A DNA stretch of 64,000 bases. Source: Paractinoplanes ovalisporus. Lineage in GTDB: Bacteria > Actinomycetota > Actinomycetes > Mycobacteriales > Micromonosporaceae. Position 1 is the first letter of the stretch, and every line of letters starts with the position of its first letter. The stretch spans positions 248,001 through 312,000 of the forward strand of contig NZ_JAENHP010000009.1 in NCBI RefSeq assembly GCF_016834655.1. The letters are read 5' to 3'. The notes beneath the pieces were generated by a model. The model searched no databases. It was given only the letters and a program-made list of their open reading frames with translations, and had not been told where the DNA came from. The position numbers were made by a program, and so were the translations under genes. Positions 26,272-34,815 of this stretch are shown here, in pieces.

Positions 26272-27519
26272 GTGCGCGAGTTGATGATGCGGCTTTCGGT
26301 CGACCGGGAGGCTGCGCGGGCTGAGCTGGTGGCGCTGGGGGCCGAGGCGGTCGGGCCGCTGATCGCCGAGCTGACCGATGAACAGTCGCCGGTTGGGTGG
26401 GGTGACATCGGGGTCGTGCTGCGGTCGATCGGGCGGCCGGCGTTCGGGCCACTGACGGAAGCGCTTGTCGTGGCGCCCACGCGCGAGACCGCGCGGCGCT
26501 GTGGCTGGGCGTTCATGGGCTTCGGCGCCGACCTGCTCGACGACTACATCGGGGCCCTCGCCCATCCCGACCCGGTGGTGCGGGACAACGCGGCGCTGGG
26601 CATCCAGTACTGCCGCGAGCGGGGCGCTTCCGCCGTACCGGCCCTGGTCGGCCTGCTCGACGATCCCGACGAGGAGGTGCGTCAGCGGGTGGTCCGGGCG
26701 CTCGGCGAGATCGGTGCGACCGCCGCCGTCCCCGCTCTCCGGCAGGTGCGCGCGGACGGGCCGGGCCGCCGCCGGGCGGCCGCGCTGCGGGCGCTCGCCC
26801 ACGTCGGCGGGTTCGAGGCGTTGACCGAGGCCGACCGTGCGGCGATCGAGCGGCTCATCCGGGTGAAGCTGACGAACGAGCGGATCGAGGGCGAGGAGCC
26901 GTGCGGGCGCTGGCTGGCGCTGCCGACCGGCGACCAGGCCGCCGTGCTCGAAGCGCTCGGCCTCAGCGAACCCCGGCCGGCCACGATGCGGCTCGGGCGG
27001 GCCGCGGTCGAATCGGCGGGCCACGGCCCGGGCCCCGAGGAACGCCGTGGCGCGGTGGTCTTCGTCAGCCCGGAGCTCGACGGCTGGACCCTGGTGTTCG
27101 GGTTCTGGGCGGGGAAGTGGGGCGACGACGGCCACGAGCAGGAGGCGGCCGGCGAGCTCAGCGGGCGGTTCGGCCGGGCCCAGGCGTACTGGTACGACGA
27201 CCAGACCGGCTCGTCGGGCTGGACCGTCGCCGAGGGCGGCCGGGTGGTCCGGCACTACTCGGACGAGGGCGAGGAACCGGTCGGCGAACGGCTGCCGGTC
27301 GAGCGGACCCGGCTCACGTTCGCCGATCTGGACGAGCTGCCGCCCGAGGAGTGGCCGGAGGACGACGACATCTGCTCGGCGCTGACCGTGGCGGCCGCGA
27401 TGTCGATCTCACCGGCGGATCTGGGGCCCGGGACGCGCGTACGGGGAAATGGTGTTCTCGCCCTGACGAGAGCCGGCCGGGACCACGGTGGGTTCCCGGC
27501 CGGCGCTCTGCCGATCTGA
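26272..27519 (+). CDS. HEAT-repeat protein of unknown function
   Basis: 415 residues. The N-terminal half (about 1-190) is built of HEAT/PBS-lyase-type helical repeats such as PLIAELTDEQSPVGWGDIGVVLRSIG, YIGALAHPDPVVRDNAALGIQYCRERG and LVGLLDDPDEEVRQRVVRALGEIGATAAVPAL. The C-terminal half is an acidic alpha/beta region (LDGWTLVFGFWAGKWGDDG, AYWYDDQTGSSGWTVAEGGRVVRHY) that I do not recognise; it resembles bacterial immunity-like or regulator proteins only loosely. GTG start at 26272. TAGGCT eight bases upstream, formed partly by the end of the repeat element, suggests a leaderless transcript. It converges with psd. Confidence 0.75.
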   Translation: MRELMMRLSVDREAARAELVALGAEAVGPLIAELTDEQSPVGWGDIGVVLRSIGRPAFGPLTEALVVAPTRETARRCGWAFMGFGADLLDDYIGALAHPDPVVRDNAALGIQYCRERGASAVPALVGLLDDPDEEVRQRVVRALGEIGATAAVPALRQVRADGPGRRRAAALRALAHVGGFEALTEADRAAIERLIRVKLTNERIEGEEPCGRWLALPTGDQAAVLEALGLSEPRPATMRLGRAAVESAGHGPGPEERRGAVVFVSPELDGWTLVFGFWAGKWGDDGHEQEAAGELSGRFGRAQAYWYDDQTGSSGWTVAEGGRVVRHYSDEGEEPVGERLPVERTRLTFADLDELPPEEWPEDDDICSALTVAAAMSISPADLGPGTRVRGNGVLALTRAGRDHGGFPAGALPI

Positions 27520-27550
27520 GCTGGTCGCCGCCCGGAGCCGGCGGACGGAC

Positions 27551-28795
27551 CTAGAGCCAGCGGGCGATGACGGACGAGCCGCCGGCCACCTTGTCGTTGA
27601 CGCTGACCAGCGCCTCGGCCTTGTCGGCGGGCAGGTAGACGTCGGTGCGGGAGCCGAAGCGGATCAGGCCCATGCGCTCGCCGCGGGCCACCAGCGTGCC
27701 GACCGGGACGCGCTGCACGATGCGCCGGGCGATCAGACCCGTGCGCTGGACCACGCCCACCGTGCCGTGGTCGGTGTCGAGCACCGTGTAGGCCGCCACG
27801 TTGTGCTCGGCGGCGGCGGTCATCGCGTTCGCGTAGCCGCCCTCCTCGACGAAGTAGTCGGAGACGCGCCCGGCCACCGGCACCCGGTTGACGTGCACGT
27901 CGAGCACCGACAGGAACACCGCGATGCGCAGGAACTCGCCCGGGCCGAAGCGCTCGTCGGTCATCCGCTCGACCGACAGCACCCGCCCGTCGGAGGCGGC
28001 GACCACCGCGGACGGGTCGTCGGGCCCGACCCGCTCGGGGTCGCGGAAGAACGCCGCGACCGGCGCCGCGGCCAGCGCGGGCAGCAGCCACAGCTTCGAC
28101 TTGGGCCGGGCGATGCGGGCCGCGGCGGCCAGGCCGAGCGCGATGCCGGCGGCGGCCACACCGTTGGAGTCGATGTGCATGCCCTGGGTGACCGGGACGC
28201 TGGAGGGCCGATAGGCCGGGGCCAGGGTGGCCGCGACCTGCGGGTCGGCCGGGGTGAACCGGAGCTTGTGCACACGCAGCGGCGGCTGGTTGCGCACCAC
28301 GAGGTCGGAGCCGACGCCGAAGAGCGCGCTCTGGCGGAACAACTCGGCCGCGGCGCCACCCGTGCGGCCCGGCGTGGCCGGGACGGCGAGCGTGACGACG
28401 CCGCCGTCGCTGAGGTGCTTGCCGAGCCGGTCGAGCAGGTCACGGACCTCGCCCGCGGTGCCGGCGAGCGGCTCGCCGACGATCAGCACGTCGGCCTGGC
28501 CGGCCTCGTCGAGCGTGTCGACCACGTGCACCCGGTCGGCGATCCAGCTGCCCAGGCCGTCGATGTGGTCGCGCAGCAGATCGGCGGTGCTGCGCTCGCC
28601 GGCGACCAGGGTGAGGCGGTCGCCCGGCAGCAGGGCCTCGACCGCGCTCGCCACCACGGGCGAGGCATGGTCGGCGCCCGCCACGATCGCGGTGGTGGCC
28701 GCGTTGTGGCGGGCGAACTCGGCGGTGAGGGCGCGGGCGGCCGTGGCGCCGACTCCGACGATCGGCGCACGGGACACGACGGGGAACGCAGTCAT
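27551..28795 (-). CDS. psd: Phosphatidylserine decarboxylase with N-terminal methyltransferase-like domain
   Basis: 414 residues. The C-terminal ~215 residues are a short-type PSD: FLSVLDVHVNRVPVAGRV, MGLIRFGSRTDVYLPA and the self-cleavage site GGSS near the end (AGGSSVIARWL), where the Ser becomes the pyruvoyl group. It decarboxylates phosphatidylserine to phosphatidylethanolamine. The N-terminal ~190 residues resemble a class I methyltransferase fold (LPGDRLTLVAG, ADVLIVGEPL, DGGVVTLAVPA) but lack the glycine-rich SAM motif, so this part may be non-catalytic. ATG at 28793-28795; an in-frame ATG lies four codons upstream. Converges with the HEAT gene. Confidence 0.88.
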   Translation of the reverse strand: MTAFPVVSRAPIVGVGATAARALTAEFARHNAATTAIVAGADHASPVVASAVEALLPGDRLTLVAGERSTADLLRDHIDGLGSWIADRVHVVDTLDEAGQADVLIVGEPLAGTAGEVRDLLDRLGKHLSDGGVVTLAVPATPGRTGGAAAELFRQSALFGVGSDLVVRNQPPLRVHKLRFTPADPQVAATLAPAYRPSSVPVTQGMHIDSNGVAAAGIALGLAAAARIARPKSKLWLLPALAAAPVAAFFRDPERVGPDDPSAVVAASDGRVLSVERMTDERFGPGEFLRIAVFLSVLDVHVNRVPVAGRVSDYFVEEGGYANAMTAAAEHNVAAYTVLDTDHGTVGVVQRTGLIARRIVQRVPVGTLVARGERMGLIRFGSRTDVYLPADKAEALVSVNDKVAGGSSVIARWL

Positions 28796-28822
28796 GACCC
28801 CGAGCATATTGCGCGGACCTGA

Positions 28823-29191
28823 TCACTCCCTGCGCGGCTGCTCCGGTTTGAGCTCAGGGTTCTCCTTGGTGATCCGATCGACCGTCTCGTCCATCAGTTC
28901 CCGGACGATCGAGGCGTGCACCTCGGGGGTCAGATCACCGGGCAGCTCCGGCCCCTCGGGCTGCGGGGCCACGGCCGGCGCGGGCTTCTGCTCGGTCACC
29001 GCGGCCGACCGGGCCGAGCGCAGCGCGCCGAGCAGGCCGATCACACCGAAGAGGATCAGGCCGCCGGCGACCAGCCAGCCCACGGCGGGCAGGTGGATGG
29101 TGACGACCCGGGAGACCGCCCACCAGATCGCGACGAGCAGGAAGAGCACGCCGAAGCTGAGCGAGACGCCGTCCATGCGGTGCGGCTTCAT
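28823..29191 (-). CDS. Small two-TM membrane protein of the PspC operon
   Basis: 122 residues. Two hydrophobic helices (GVLFLLVAIWWAVSRVVTI, VGWLVAGGLILFGVIGLLGAL) are followed by a charged cytoplasmic tail (PEVHASIVRELMDETVDRITKENPEL). No named family is recognised. Its ATG overlaps the stop of the upstream PspC protein by four bases (ATGA), so the two are coupled; it probably belongs to the same envelope-stress module. Confidence 0.82.
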   Translation of the reverse strand: MKPHRMDGVSLSFGVLFLLVAIWWAVSRVVTIHLPAVGWLVAGGLILFGVIGLLGALRSARSAAVTEQKPAPAVAPQPEGPELPGDLTPEVHASIVRELMDETVDRITKENPELKPEQPRRE

Positions 29192-30864
29192 CGGATGACC
29201 TCCACGTTGCCCGTGTCCATCTGCAGGTCCAGCTTGAGGGTGCCACCACCGGTGGTGCCGTCCCGCCCGAGGTCGGTCAGGCTCTGCCCGTCGACCTCAC
29301 GGTCCTGGAACTCCTTGCCGAAGACCACGGCCCGGCCGTTGTCGACGTGCAGCAGCGCGGTGGTGTCGACGTTCTCTGGCAGCAGCACCCGGATCTGGCC
29401 GAACTTCATGGTCACCACGATGTTCTGCGTCTGCCCGGCGAAGTCGACCTGGCGCAGGTCGAGGGTGGCGTTGCCGGCGGTGAAGTCGTAGCGGTCGGCG
29501 ACCGCGGCCACCGAGGCCGGACGGTAGGTGCTGTTGCCCACCTCGCCGCCCCAGCGCTCGGTGCCGGTCGAGACCAGCAGGCCGAACGAGAGCAGGATGC
29601 CGAGCGCGATCAGCCCGCGGGCCCGGCCGAACCAGGCGCCGACGACGAGACCGAGCGCGACGGTGATCAGGGCGGCCGCGAAGTAGACGGAGACGGCGAC
29701 GCTCGCCCCGGCCATGTCGATCGCGGCCAGCACGCCGATCACCATGATCACCGCGAAGAAGGTGAGCCGGCCCAGCTTGGAACGCTCCCGCTTCTGCTTC
29801 GGCGGCTTGGGCGGCCGCGGCGCGACCGGGGGCGCCGGCGGCGCGGGCGGGTAGGTGACCGGGGTCGGCCGGGCGTACGGGCCGTGCGGGGCGAACGGCG
29901 GCCGGTAACCGCTGGCAGGCGGCGCGTACGGCGGCGGGGGAGGAGGAGCCTGCGGAGCCGTCGTGGCCGGCGGGACTACCGGCTGGGTGGGCGGTGCGGC
30001 CGCGGGCGCCGGACCGGTCGAGGCGAACTGTGCCGTCTTCTCGAAGGCGCTCGGCTCGAACGGGCCGGGAGGCGGCGGCGCCGGCTGGCCCGGAGGAAAT
30101 GGCGCGGACGGCTGGTGCTGCTGGGAACCGCTGCGCTTGATGAGCAGCACCGCGCCCAGGATGACCGCGCAGGCCAGCAGGCTGGCGCGCATGCCGTCCT
30201 GCACGATGAAGGCGAACGAGAGGACGGCTGCGCCGCCGAGCAGGATCACCGAGGCCGGCGCCATGCCGGAACGGCCCTTGCCGAGCAGCGACTCGATCGG
30301 CGATGCGGTGTCGCCCTCGGCCGGCATGACCAGCCAGCCGATGAGATAGAGCAGCACACCGACACCGCTGAGCACACCGAGCACGGCGAACAGCACGCGC
30401 CACAGCACCGGGTCGGTGTTCGTGGCCCGGGCAACGGCGCCGCAGACACCGGCCAGATAGCGGCCCTGGCGGGGGCGCACCAGCTTGTCGCGGGAGAAGG
30501 AGTCACGCGAGAAGGTGGGACCCTGGCCCTCGCCGAACCCGCCGGTGGGCGGGAACCACGGCGGCGGGTTGCCCGCACCACCCGGCTCGGTGGCCGGGCC
30601 GGGTTCGGTGGCCGGGCCGGGTTCGGTGGCCGGGCCGGGTTCGGTGGCCGGGCCGGGTTCGGTGGCCGGGCCGGGTTCGGTGGCCGGGCCGGGCTCCGTG
30701 GACGGGCCGGGCTCCGTGGACGGGCCGGGCTCGGTCGGAGGAAGGTCGTCGGGGACGGCGCCGGCCCGCAGGTCCGCGGTCACAGGCTCGTCGGCGGCGG
30801 TGGACGCCGGCACGTCCTGCGGCGGACGGGAGGGGCCCCGCGATTCGGCAGCTTCGTCGGTCAT
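29188..30864 (-). CDS. PspC-domain membrane protein with LiaF-like C-terminus
   Basis: 558 residues. An acidic, Pro-rich N-terminus contains a TEPGPA hexapeptide repeat, then a PspC domain (RPRQGRYLAGVCGAVARATNTDPVLWRVLFAVLGV) with membrane helices, a Pro/Ala-rich linker with a polyproline run (PPPPPPYAPP), four or so more helices (from LTFFAVIMVIGVLAAIDMAG), and a C-terminal beta domain resembling LiaF/DUF2154 (TYRPASVAAVADRYDFTAGN, GQIRVLLPENVDTT, LDLQMDTGNVEVIR). LiaF-type proteins restrain envelope-stress two-component systems. Divergent from the PspC-kinase gene. ATG at 30862-30864. Confidence 0.88.
   Translation of the reverse strand: MTDEAAESRGPSRPPQDVPASTAADEPVTADLRAGAVPDDLPPTEPGPSTEPGPSTEPGPATEPGPATEPGPATEPGPATEPGPATEPGPATEPGGAGNPPPWFPPTGGFGEGQGPTFSRDSFSRDKLVRPRQGRYLAGVCGAVARATNTDPVLWRVLFAVLGVLSGVGVLLYLIGWLVMPAEGDTASPIESLLGKGRSGMAPASVILLGGAAVLSFAFIVQDGMRASLLACAVILGAVLLIKRSGSQQHQPSAPFPPGQPAPPPPGPFEPSAFEKTAQFASTGPAPAAAPPTQPVVPPATTAPQAPPPPPPYAPPASGYRPPFAPHGPYARPTPVTYPPAPPAPPVAPRPPKPPKQKRERSKLGRLTFFAVIMVIGVLAAIDMAGASVAVSVYFAAALITVALGLVVGAWFGRARGLIALGILLSFGLLVSTGTERWGGEVGNSTYRPASVAAVADRYDFTAGNATLDLRQVDFAGQTQNIVVTMKFGQIRVLLPENVDTTALLHVDNGRAVVFGKEFQDREVDGQSLTDLGRDGTTGGGTLKLDLQMDTGNVEVIR
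30582..30735 (-). repeat. 18-bp in-frame repeat encoding TEPGP(A/S)
   Basis: About eight consecutive copies in the PspC/LiaF-like gene: six with Ala, then two with Ser at the N-terminal side, and a final TEPGG. The Ala copies are almost identical at the DNA level, so copy number is likely to vary between strains and assemblies. Confidence 0.9.
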
Positions 30865-30984
30865 GACAACGATCCTCGTCCGCCGGGCACCCGAGCCGCT
30901 TCCGGCACCGACCCTGAGGCCACCCTGAGATCCTGAGGTACGGATACCGGGGGTTGTTCCCCGTGGTCCGGGCCGCCGGAACGT

Positions 30985-32274
30985 GTGACGATCGGGGTAC
31001 ACAACCGAGGAGGAGCCATCACCGCCGCCGCCAACCCGCCCACGCGACGCCTTTACCGGCCGCGCGACCACCGCATCATCGCGGGCGTCGCGACCGGCCT
31101 GGCGCAGCATCTGGGCGTTCCCGTGCTGGTCGTGCGCATCGCGCTGGTGGTGCTGCTCGGCTTCAACGGCCTCGGTCTCCTGCTCTATGCCGCGTTCTGG
31201 GCGGTGCTCCCGCAGCAGGTCGTCACGGCCGACCCGCCCCAGCGCCGCGACCTGGCCATGCTGCTCCCGTTCGGGGCGATCGGCCTCGGCGTCGTGCTGC
31301 TGCAGGCGCTGGTCTTCCAGGACAACGTCGCCGGAACCGCCGGCTGGCTGATCGCGGTGGTCGCGGTCGGCGCCGGCATCATCTGGCACCAGTCCGACCC
31401 CAGCCGCCGCCACCTGGGCGGGGCGGTGCCCCAGCAGCCGTGGCTGGCCGCCGTGGTGGCCGAGAGTGACCGCCGCTTCTTCCTGTTCCGGTTCATCGGC
31501 GGCGGGGTGCTGGTCGCCACCGGCATCATCGGCGTCGTCGCGGTCTACGCCCCGGCCGGCAGCCTGACCGCGGTGGTCAACGGCGTCATCTTCGCGCTGG
31601 TCGGCCTGCTCGGTGTCGGCGTGGTGGCCGCGCCCCTGCTGTGGCGCATGTTCAACCAGCTGCGGGCCGAGCGTGAGGGCCGCATCCGCGAGCAGGAGAG
31701 GGCCGAGCTCGCCGCCATGATCCACGACCAGGTGCTGCACACGCTGGCCCTGATCCAGCGCAACTCGGCCGACATCAAAGAGGTGCAGCGGCTGGCCCGG
31801 GGTCAGGAACGCAGCCTGCGCAACTGGCTCTACAAGCCGTCGGCCTCGCCGACCGAACGCTTCGCGGCCGCGCTCGAGCAGGCCGCGGCCGAGGTCGAGG
31901 ACACGTACGCGATCAGCGTCGAGACGGTCGTGGTGGGCGACACCGAGTGCGACGAGCGGGTCGCGGCCCTGGTCGCGGCCGCCCGCGAGGCGCTGGTCAA
32001 CGCAGCCCGCCACGCGGGAGTGCAGACGGTGTCGCTCTATGCCGAGGTCGAGGAGAACGAGTTGAGCGTCTTCGTGCGCGACCGGGGCGCCGGCTTCGAC
32101 CTGGCCGGGGTACAGGAGTCGCGGCACGGCGTGCGAGGCTCCATCATCGGGCGCATGCAGCGCCACGGTGGCAAGGCGGAGATCCGCAGCGCCCCCGGCG
32201 ACGGGACAGAGGTCCGGCTGACCATGTCCCCGTCGCGGGAGAGCGTGGCGGCCGGAAAGGAGGCGGCACGATGA
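30985..32274 (+). CDS. PspC-fused NarL-type sensor histidine kinase
   Basis: 429 residues. An N-terminal PspC domain (RLYRPRDHRIIAGVATGLAQHLGVPVLVVRIALVVLL) is followed by several membrane helices, a coiled linker, the phosphoacceptor helix ELAAMIHDQVLHTLALIQ with His247, and an ATPase domain with N-box REALVNAARHAG, G-box VRDRGAGFDL and SIIGRMQRHGGKAEI. It senses envelope stress and phosphorylates the next gene product. GTG start at 30985; GAGGAGGAG (31007-31015) directly precedes an in-frame ATC at 31018, so the true start is uncertain. ATGA overlap with the regulator. Confidence 0.9.
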   Translation: MTIGVHNRGGAITAAANPPTRRLYRPRDHRIIAGVATGLAQHLGVPVLVVRIALVVLLGFNGLGLLLYAAFWAVLPQQVVTADPPQRRDLAMLLPFGAIGLGVVLLQALVFQDNVAGTAGWLIAVVAVGAGIIWHQSDPSRRHLGGAVPQQPWLAAVVAESDRRFFLFRFIGGGVLVATGIIGVVAVYAPAGSLTAVVNGVIFALVGLLGVGVVAAPLLWRMFNQLRAEREGRIREQERAELAAMIHDQVLHTLALIQRNSADIKEVQRLARGQERSLRNWLYKPSASPTERFAAALEQAAAEVEDTYAISVETVVVGDTECDERVAALVAAAREALVNAARHAGVQTVSLYAEVEENELSVFVRDRGAGFDLAGVQESRHGVRGSIIGRMQRHGGKAEIRSAPGDGTEVRLTMSPSRESVAAGKEAAR

Positions 32275-32939
32275 CCGACACCGAGGACACCACGACCGAC
32301 CGGCGGCTCACCGTCTTCCTGGTCGACGACCACGCCATGTTCCGGGCCGGCGTCCGGGCCGAGCTGGGCGCGCACGTCGAGGTGGTGGGTGAGGCCAGCT
32401 CGGTGGCCGAGGCGGTCAGCAAGATCACCGCCATCGAGCCCGACGTCGTGCTGCTCGACGTGCACATGCCCGACGGCGGCGGCCGTGCGGTGCTCGACGC
32501 CATGCGGCGCAGCCACCCCCACGTACGCTTCCTCGCGCTCTCGGTCTCCGACGCCGCCGAAGACGTCATCGGCCTGATCCGGGCCGGCGCCCGGGGCTAC
32601 GTGACCAAGACCATCTCGCCCGACGAGCTGGCGGCCGCGATCCGCCGGGTGGCCGACGGGGACGCGGTGTTCAGCCCGCGGCTGGCCGGATTTGTGCTCG
32701 ACGCGTTCGCCTCACGCCCCGACGTGCCGGTGGCCGACCCCGAGCTCGACCAGCTCACCAACCGCGAGCGCGAGGTGCTGCGGCTGCTCGCGCGCGGATA
32801 TGCGTACAAAGAGATCGCGAAGGAACTGTTCATCTCGATCAAGACAGTCGAGACACATGTCTCGAACGTCCTTCGCAAGCTCCAAATGAGCAACCGTTAC
32901 GAATTGTCACGATGGGCGGCTGATCGACGCCTCGTCTGA
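32271..32939 (+). CDS. NarL/LuxR-family response regulator
   Basis: 222 residues. The receiver starts LTVFLVDDHAMFRAGVRAEL with the acidic pair and has phosphoacceptor Asp63 in VVLLDVHMPDGGG; the conserved Thr/Lys positions are in ALSVSDAAED and VTKTISPDELAAAI. The C-terminal HTH is LTNREREVLRLLARGYAYKEIAKELFISIKTVETHVSNVL. AAAGGAGG precedes the ATG at 32271, which overlaps the kinase stop. It is the cognate output of the PspC kinase and may control the divergent PspC/LiaF-like genes. Confidence 0.95.
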   Translation: MTDTEDTTTDRRLTVFLVDDHAMFRAGVRAELGAHVEVVGEASSVAEAVSKITAIEPDVVLLDVHMPDGGGRAVLDAMRRSHPHVRFLALSVSDAAEDVIGLIRAGARGYVTKTISPDELAAAIRRVADGDAVFSPRLAGFVLDAFASRPDVPVADPELDQLTNREREVLRLLARGYAYKEIAKELFISIKTVETHVSNVLRKLQMSNRYELSRWAADRRLV

Positions 32940-33029
32940 TCGGCCGGAATCACGTCGCTGCGGTGGGTCGCCGATTGTGCACCCACCGGCGTTCTCCCAG
33001 TTCAGGGTCATAAAACGAGCCGAGGAAAA

Positions 33030-33047
33030 AGCCCTTCGGTAAGGGCT
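33030..33047 (+). terminator. Short hairpin after the response regulator gene
   Basis: AGCCCTT, loop CGGT, AAGGGCT, preceded by an A-run and 90 bp past the regulator stop. There is no T-tail, so it may instead belong to the leader of the peptide transporter operon; TAGTAT at 33051-33056 could be a -10 box. Confidence 0.5.
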
Positions 33048-33155
33048 GACTAGTATCGGCTTGATAACGGGGCTCTGGCAGTCGTTGGCTCTGTGTCACA
33101 GTTGCTGGCGTCTCACACGACCCCCGTGAGCGCCCCTGAAGGAGGCACCCCCCAC

Positions 33156-34790
33156 ATGCCTGGGAAAAGCCCGTGGAAGGTGGCGGCCGCAGCGACCACC
33201 ATCGTCCTGCTGGCGGCCGGTTGCAGCGGCAGTAGCTCGGAAGACACCGAGGTTCTGCCGAACAGCATCAGCATCGGCATCGCCGAGCCCTCGAGCCTGA
33301 TCCCGTCCAACTCGATCGAGTCGAGTGGTTCTCAGGTGCTCGCGTCGCTGTTCTACCCGCTCGTGCGCTTCGACGCGAACAACGCGCCCTATCCGGTCGC
33401 GGCTCAGTCGATCACGAAGGACAAGACGAACCGGATCTGGACCGTACGGCTCAAGCCGGGCTTCACCTTCAGCAACGGCGAACCGGTCGTCGCGGACAAC
33501 TACATCGACGCCTGGAACTACGGCGCCTACGGCCCGAACGGTCAGCTCGCGTCGTACTTCTACAGCCGCATCGACGGCTACGCCGATCTCCAGTCGAAGG
33601 ACCCGGACGGCGACGGCCCCGAGAAGGCCTCCGATCCCAAGGCCACCAAGCTGCGCGGGCTCAAGAAGGTCAACAACCTGACCTTCACGGTGACGCTCAC
33701 CGAGGGCTTCGTGAACTGGGACTCCGTGATGGGGTACGACTCCTTCTACCCGCTGCCCAAGGCCGCGTTCTCCGGCGACGGGGTGCTCAACAAGGACTTC
33801 GAGCAGGCGCCGATCGGCAACGGGCCGTTCAAGATGAAGGGCACCTGGTCGCACGACGAGAAGATCACCGTCGAGAAGGTGGCCGACTTCAAGGGCACGG
33901 TCCCCAAGGTCAACGGCATCACCTGGAAGATCTATCAGGACCTCGGCGCCCAGTACGCGGATCTGGTCGGCGGCAACCTCGACATCGAGACGAAGATCCC
34001 GATCGAGAACCTCGCCTCCGCCTCCGGTGACCTGGGTGCCCGCCTCGGTCGCACGCCCAGCTCCGCGTTCTCGTTCGTCGGCTTCCCGATGTACCTCGAC
34101 AAGTACAAGAACCCGAACGTGCGCCGCGCCCTCTCCATGGCGATCAACCGGCAGGAGATGACCGACCAGGTCTTCCTCGGCTCCGAGACGCCGGCCACCT
34201 CGTTCGTCTCGCCGGTTCTGCAGGGCGCCAAGTCGACCAGCTGCGGCCAGTGGTGCGAATACAACCCGACCCGGGCCAAGCAGCTGTACTCCGCGGCGAA
34301 CGGGCCGAAGGACATCAAGATCTCGTACAACATCGACGGCGGGCACAAGGCCTGGGTCGACGCGATGTGCAACCAGATCAAGGCGTCGCTGGCGATCAAC
34401 TGCACCGGCGTGGGGCTGCCCAAGCTCAAGGACGTGCTCGACCGGGTGAAGGCGGGCGAGGACGTCGGTCTGATCCGTCTGGGCTGGACGATGGACTACC
34501 CGCTGATGGAGAGCTACCTCGGCCCGCTCTACACGAGCGACGGCTCCTCGAACTACTACGGCTACAAGAACAGCACGTTCGACAGCCTGGTGCGGCAGGG
34601 CTCGGCGGCCCTGACCAAGGCGGAGTCCGAGAAGCTCTGGATCGAGGCGGAGGCCCAGCTCGTACGGGACATGCCCGTGCTGCCGCTGCGGTTCGGCCAG
34701 AACGTCTTCGGCTACTCCGAGCGGGTCACCGACGTGACGATGGACCTCTACCAGAAGGTCGACATCTACTCGGTCGACATCGCCGGCTAG
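33156..34790 (+). CDS. dppA: Dipeptide/oligopeptide ABC transporter substrate-binding lipoprotein
   Basis: 544 residues, SBP family 5. Signal MPGKSPWKVAAAATTIVLLAAGC with lipidated Cys23. The mature protein shows SISIGIAEPSSLIPSN, LVRFDANNAPYPVAAQSITKDK, WTVRLKPGFTFSNGEPVVADNYIDAWNYG and late VRRALSMAINRQEM, all typical of DppA/OppA. GAAGGAGGC precedes the ATG at 33156; a GTG at 33093 would give a poor signal. First gene of a complete dppABCDF-type operon. Peptide specificity cannot be read from the sequence. Confidence 0.92.
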   Translation: MPGKSPWKVAAAATTIVLLAAGCSGSSSEDTEVLPNSISIGIAEPSSLIPSNSIESSGSQVLASLFYPLVRFDANNAPYPVAAQSITKDKTNRIWTVRLKPGFTFSNGEPVVADNYIDAWNYGAYGPNGQLASYFYSRIDGYADLQSKDPDGDGPEKASDPKATKLRGLKKVNNLTFTVTLTEGFVNWDSVMGYDSFYPLPKAAFSGDGVLNKDFEQAPIGNGPFKMKGTWSHDEKITVEKVADFKGTVPKVNGITWKIYQDLGAQYADLVGGNLDIETKIPIENLASASGDLGARLGRTPSSAFSFVGFPMYLDKYKNPNVRRALSMAINRQEMTDQVFLGSETPATSFVSPVLQGAKSTSCGQWCEYNPTRAKQLYSAANGPKDIKISYNIDGGHKAWVDAMCNQIKASLAINCTGVGLPKLKDVLDRVKAGEDVGLIRLGWTMDYPLMESYLGPLYTSDGSSNYYGYKNSTFDSLVRQGSAALTKAESEKLWIEAEAQLVRDMPVLPLRFGQNVFGYSERVTDVTMDLYQKVDIYSVDIAG

Positions 34791-34815
34791 TTGAATTTTT
34801 GACCGCTCGAACAGT

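Noticed and set aside
26142..26324. Short plus-strand ORF inside element copy A
   Set aside because: The frame is a by-product of the repeat and runs into the HEAT gene; it has no ribosome site.
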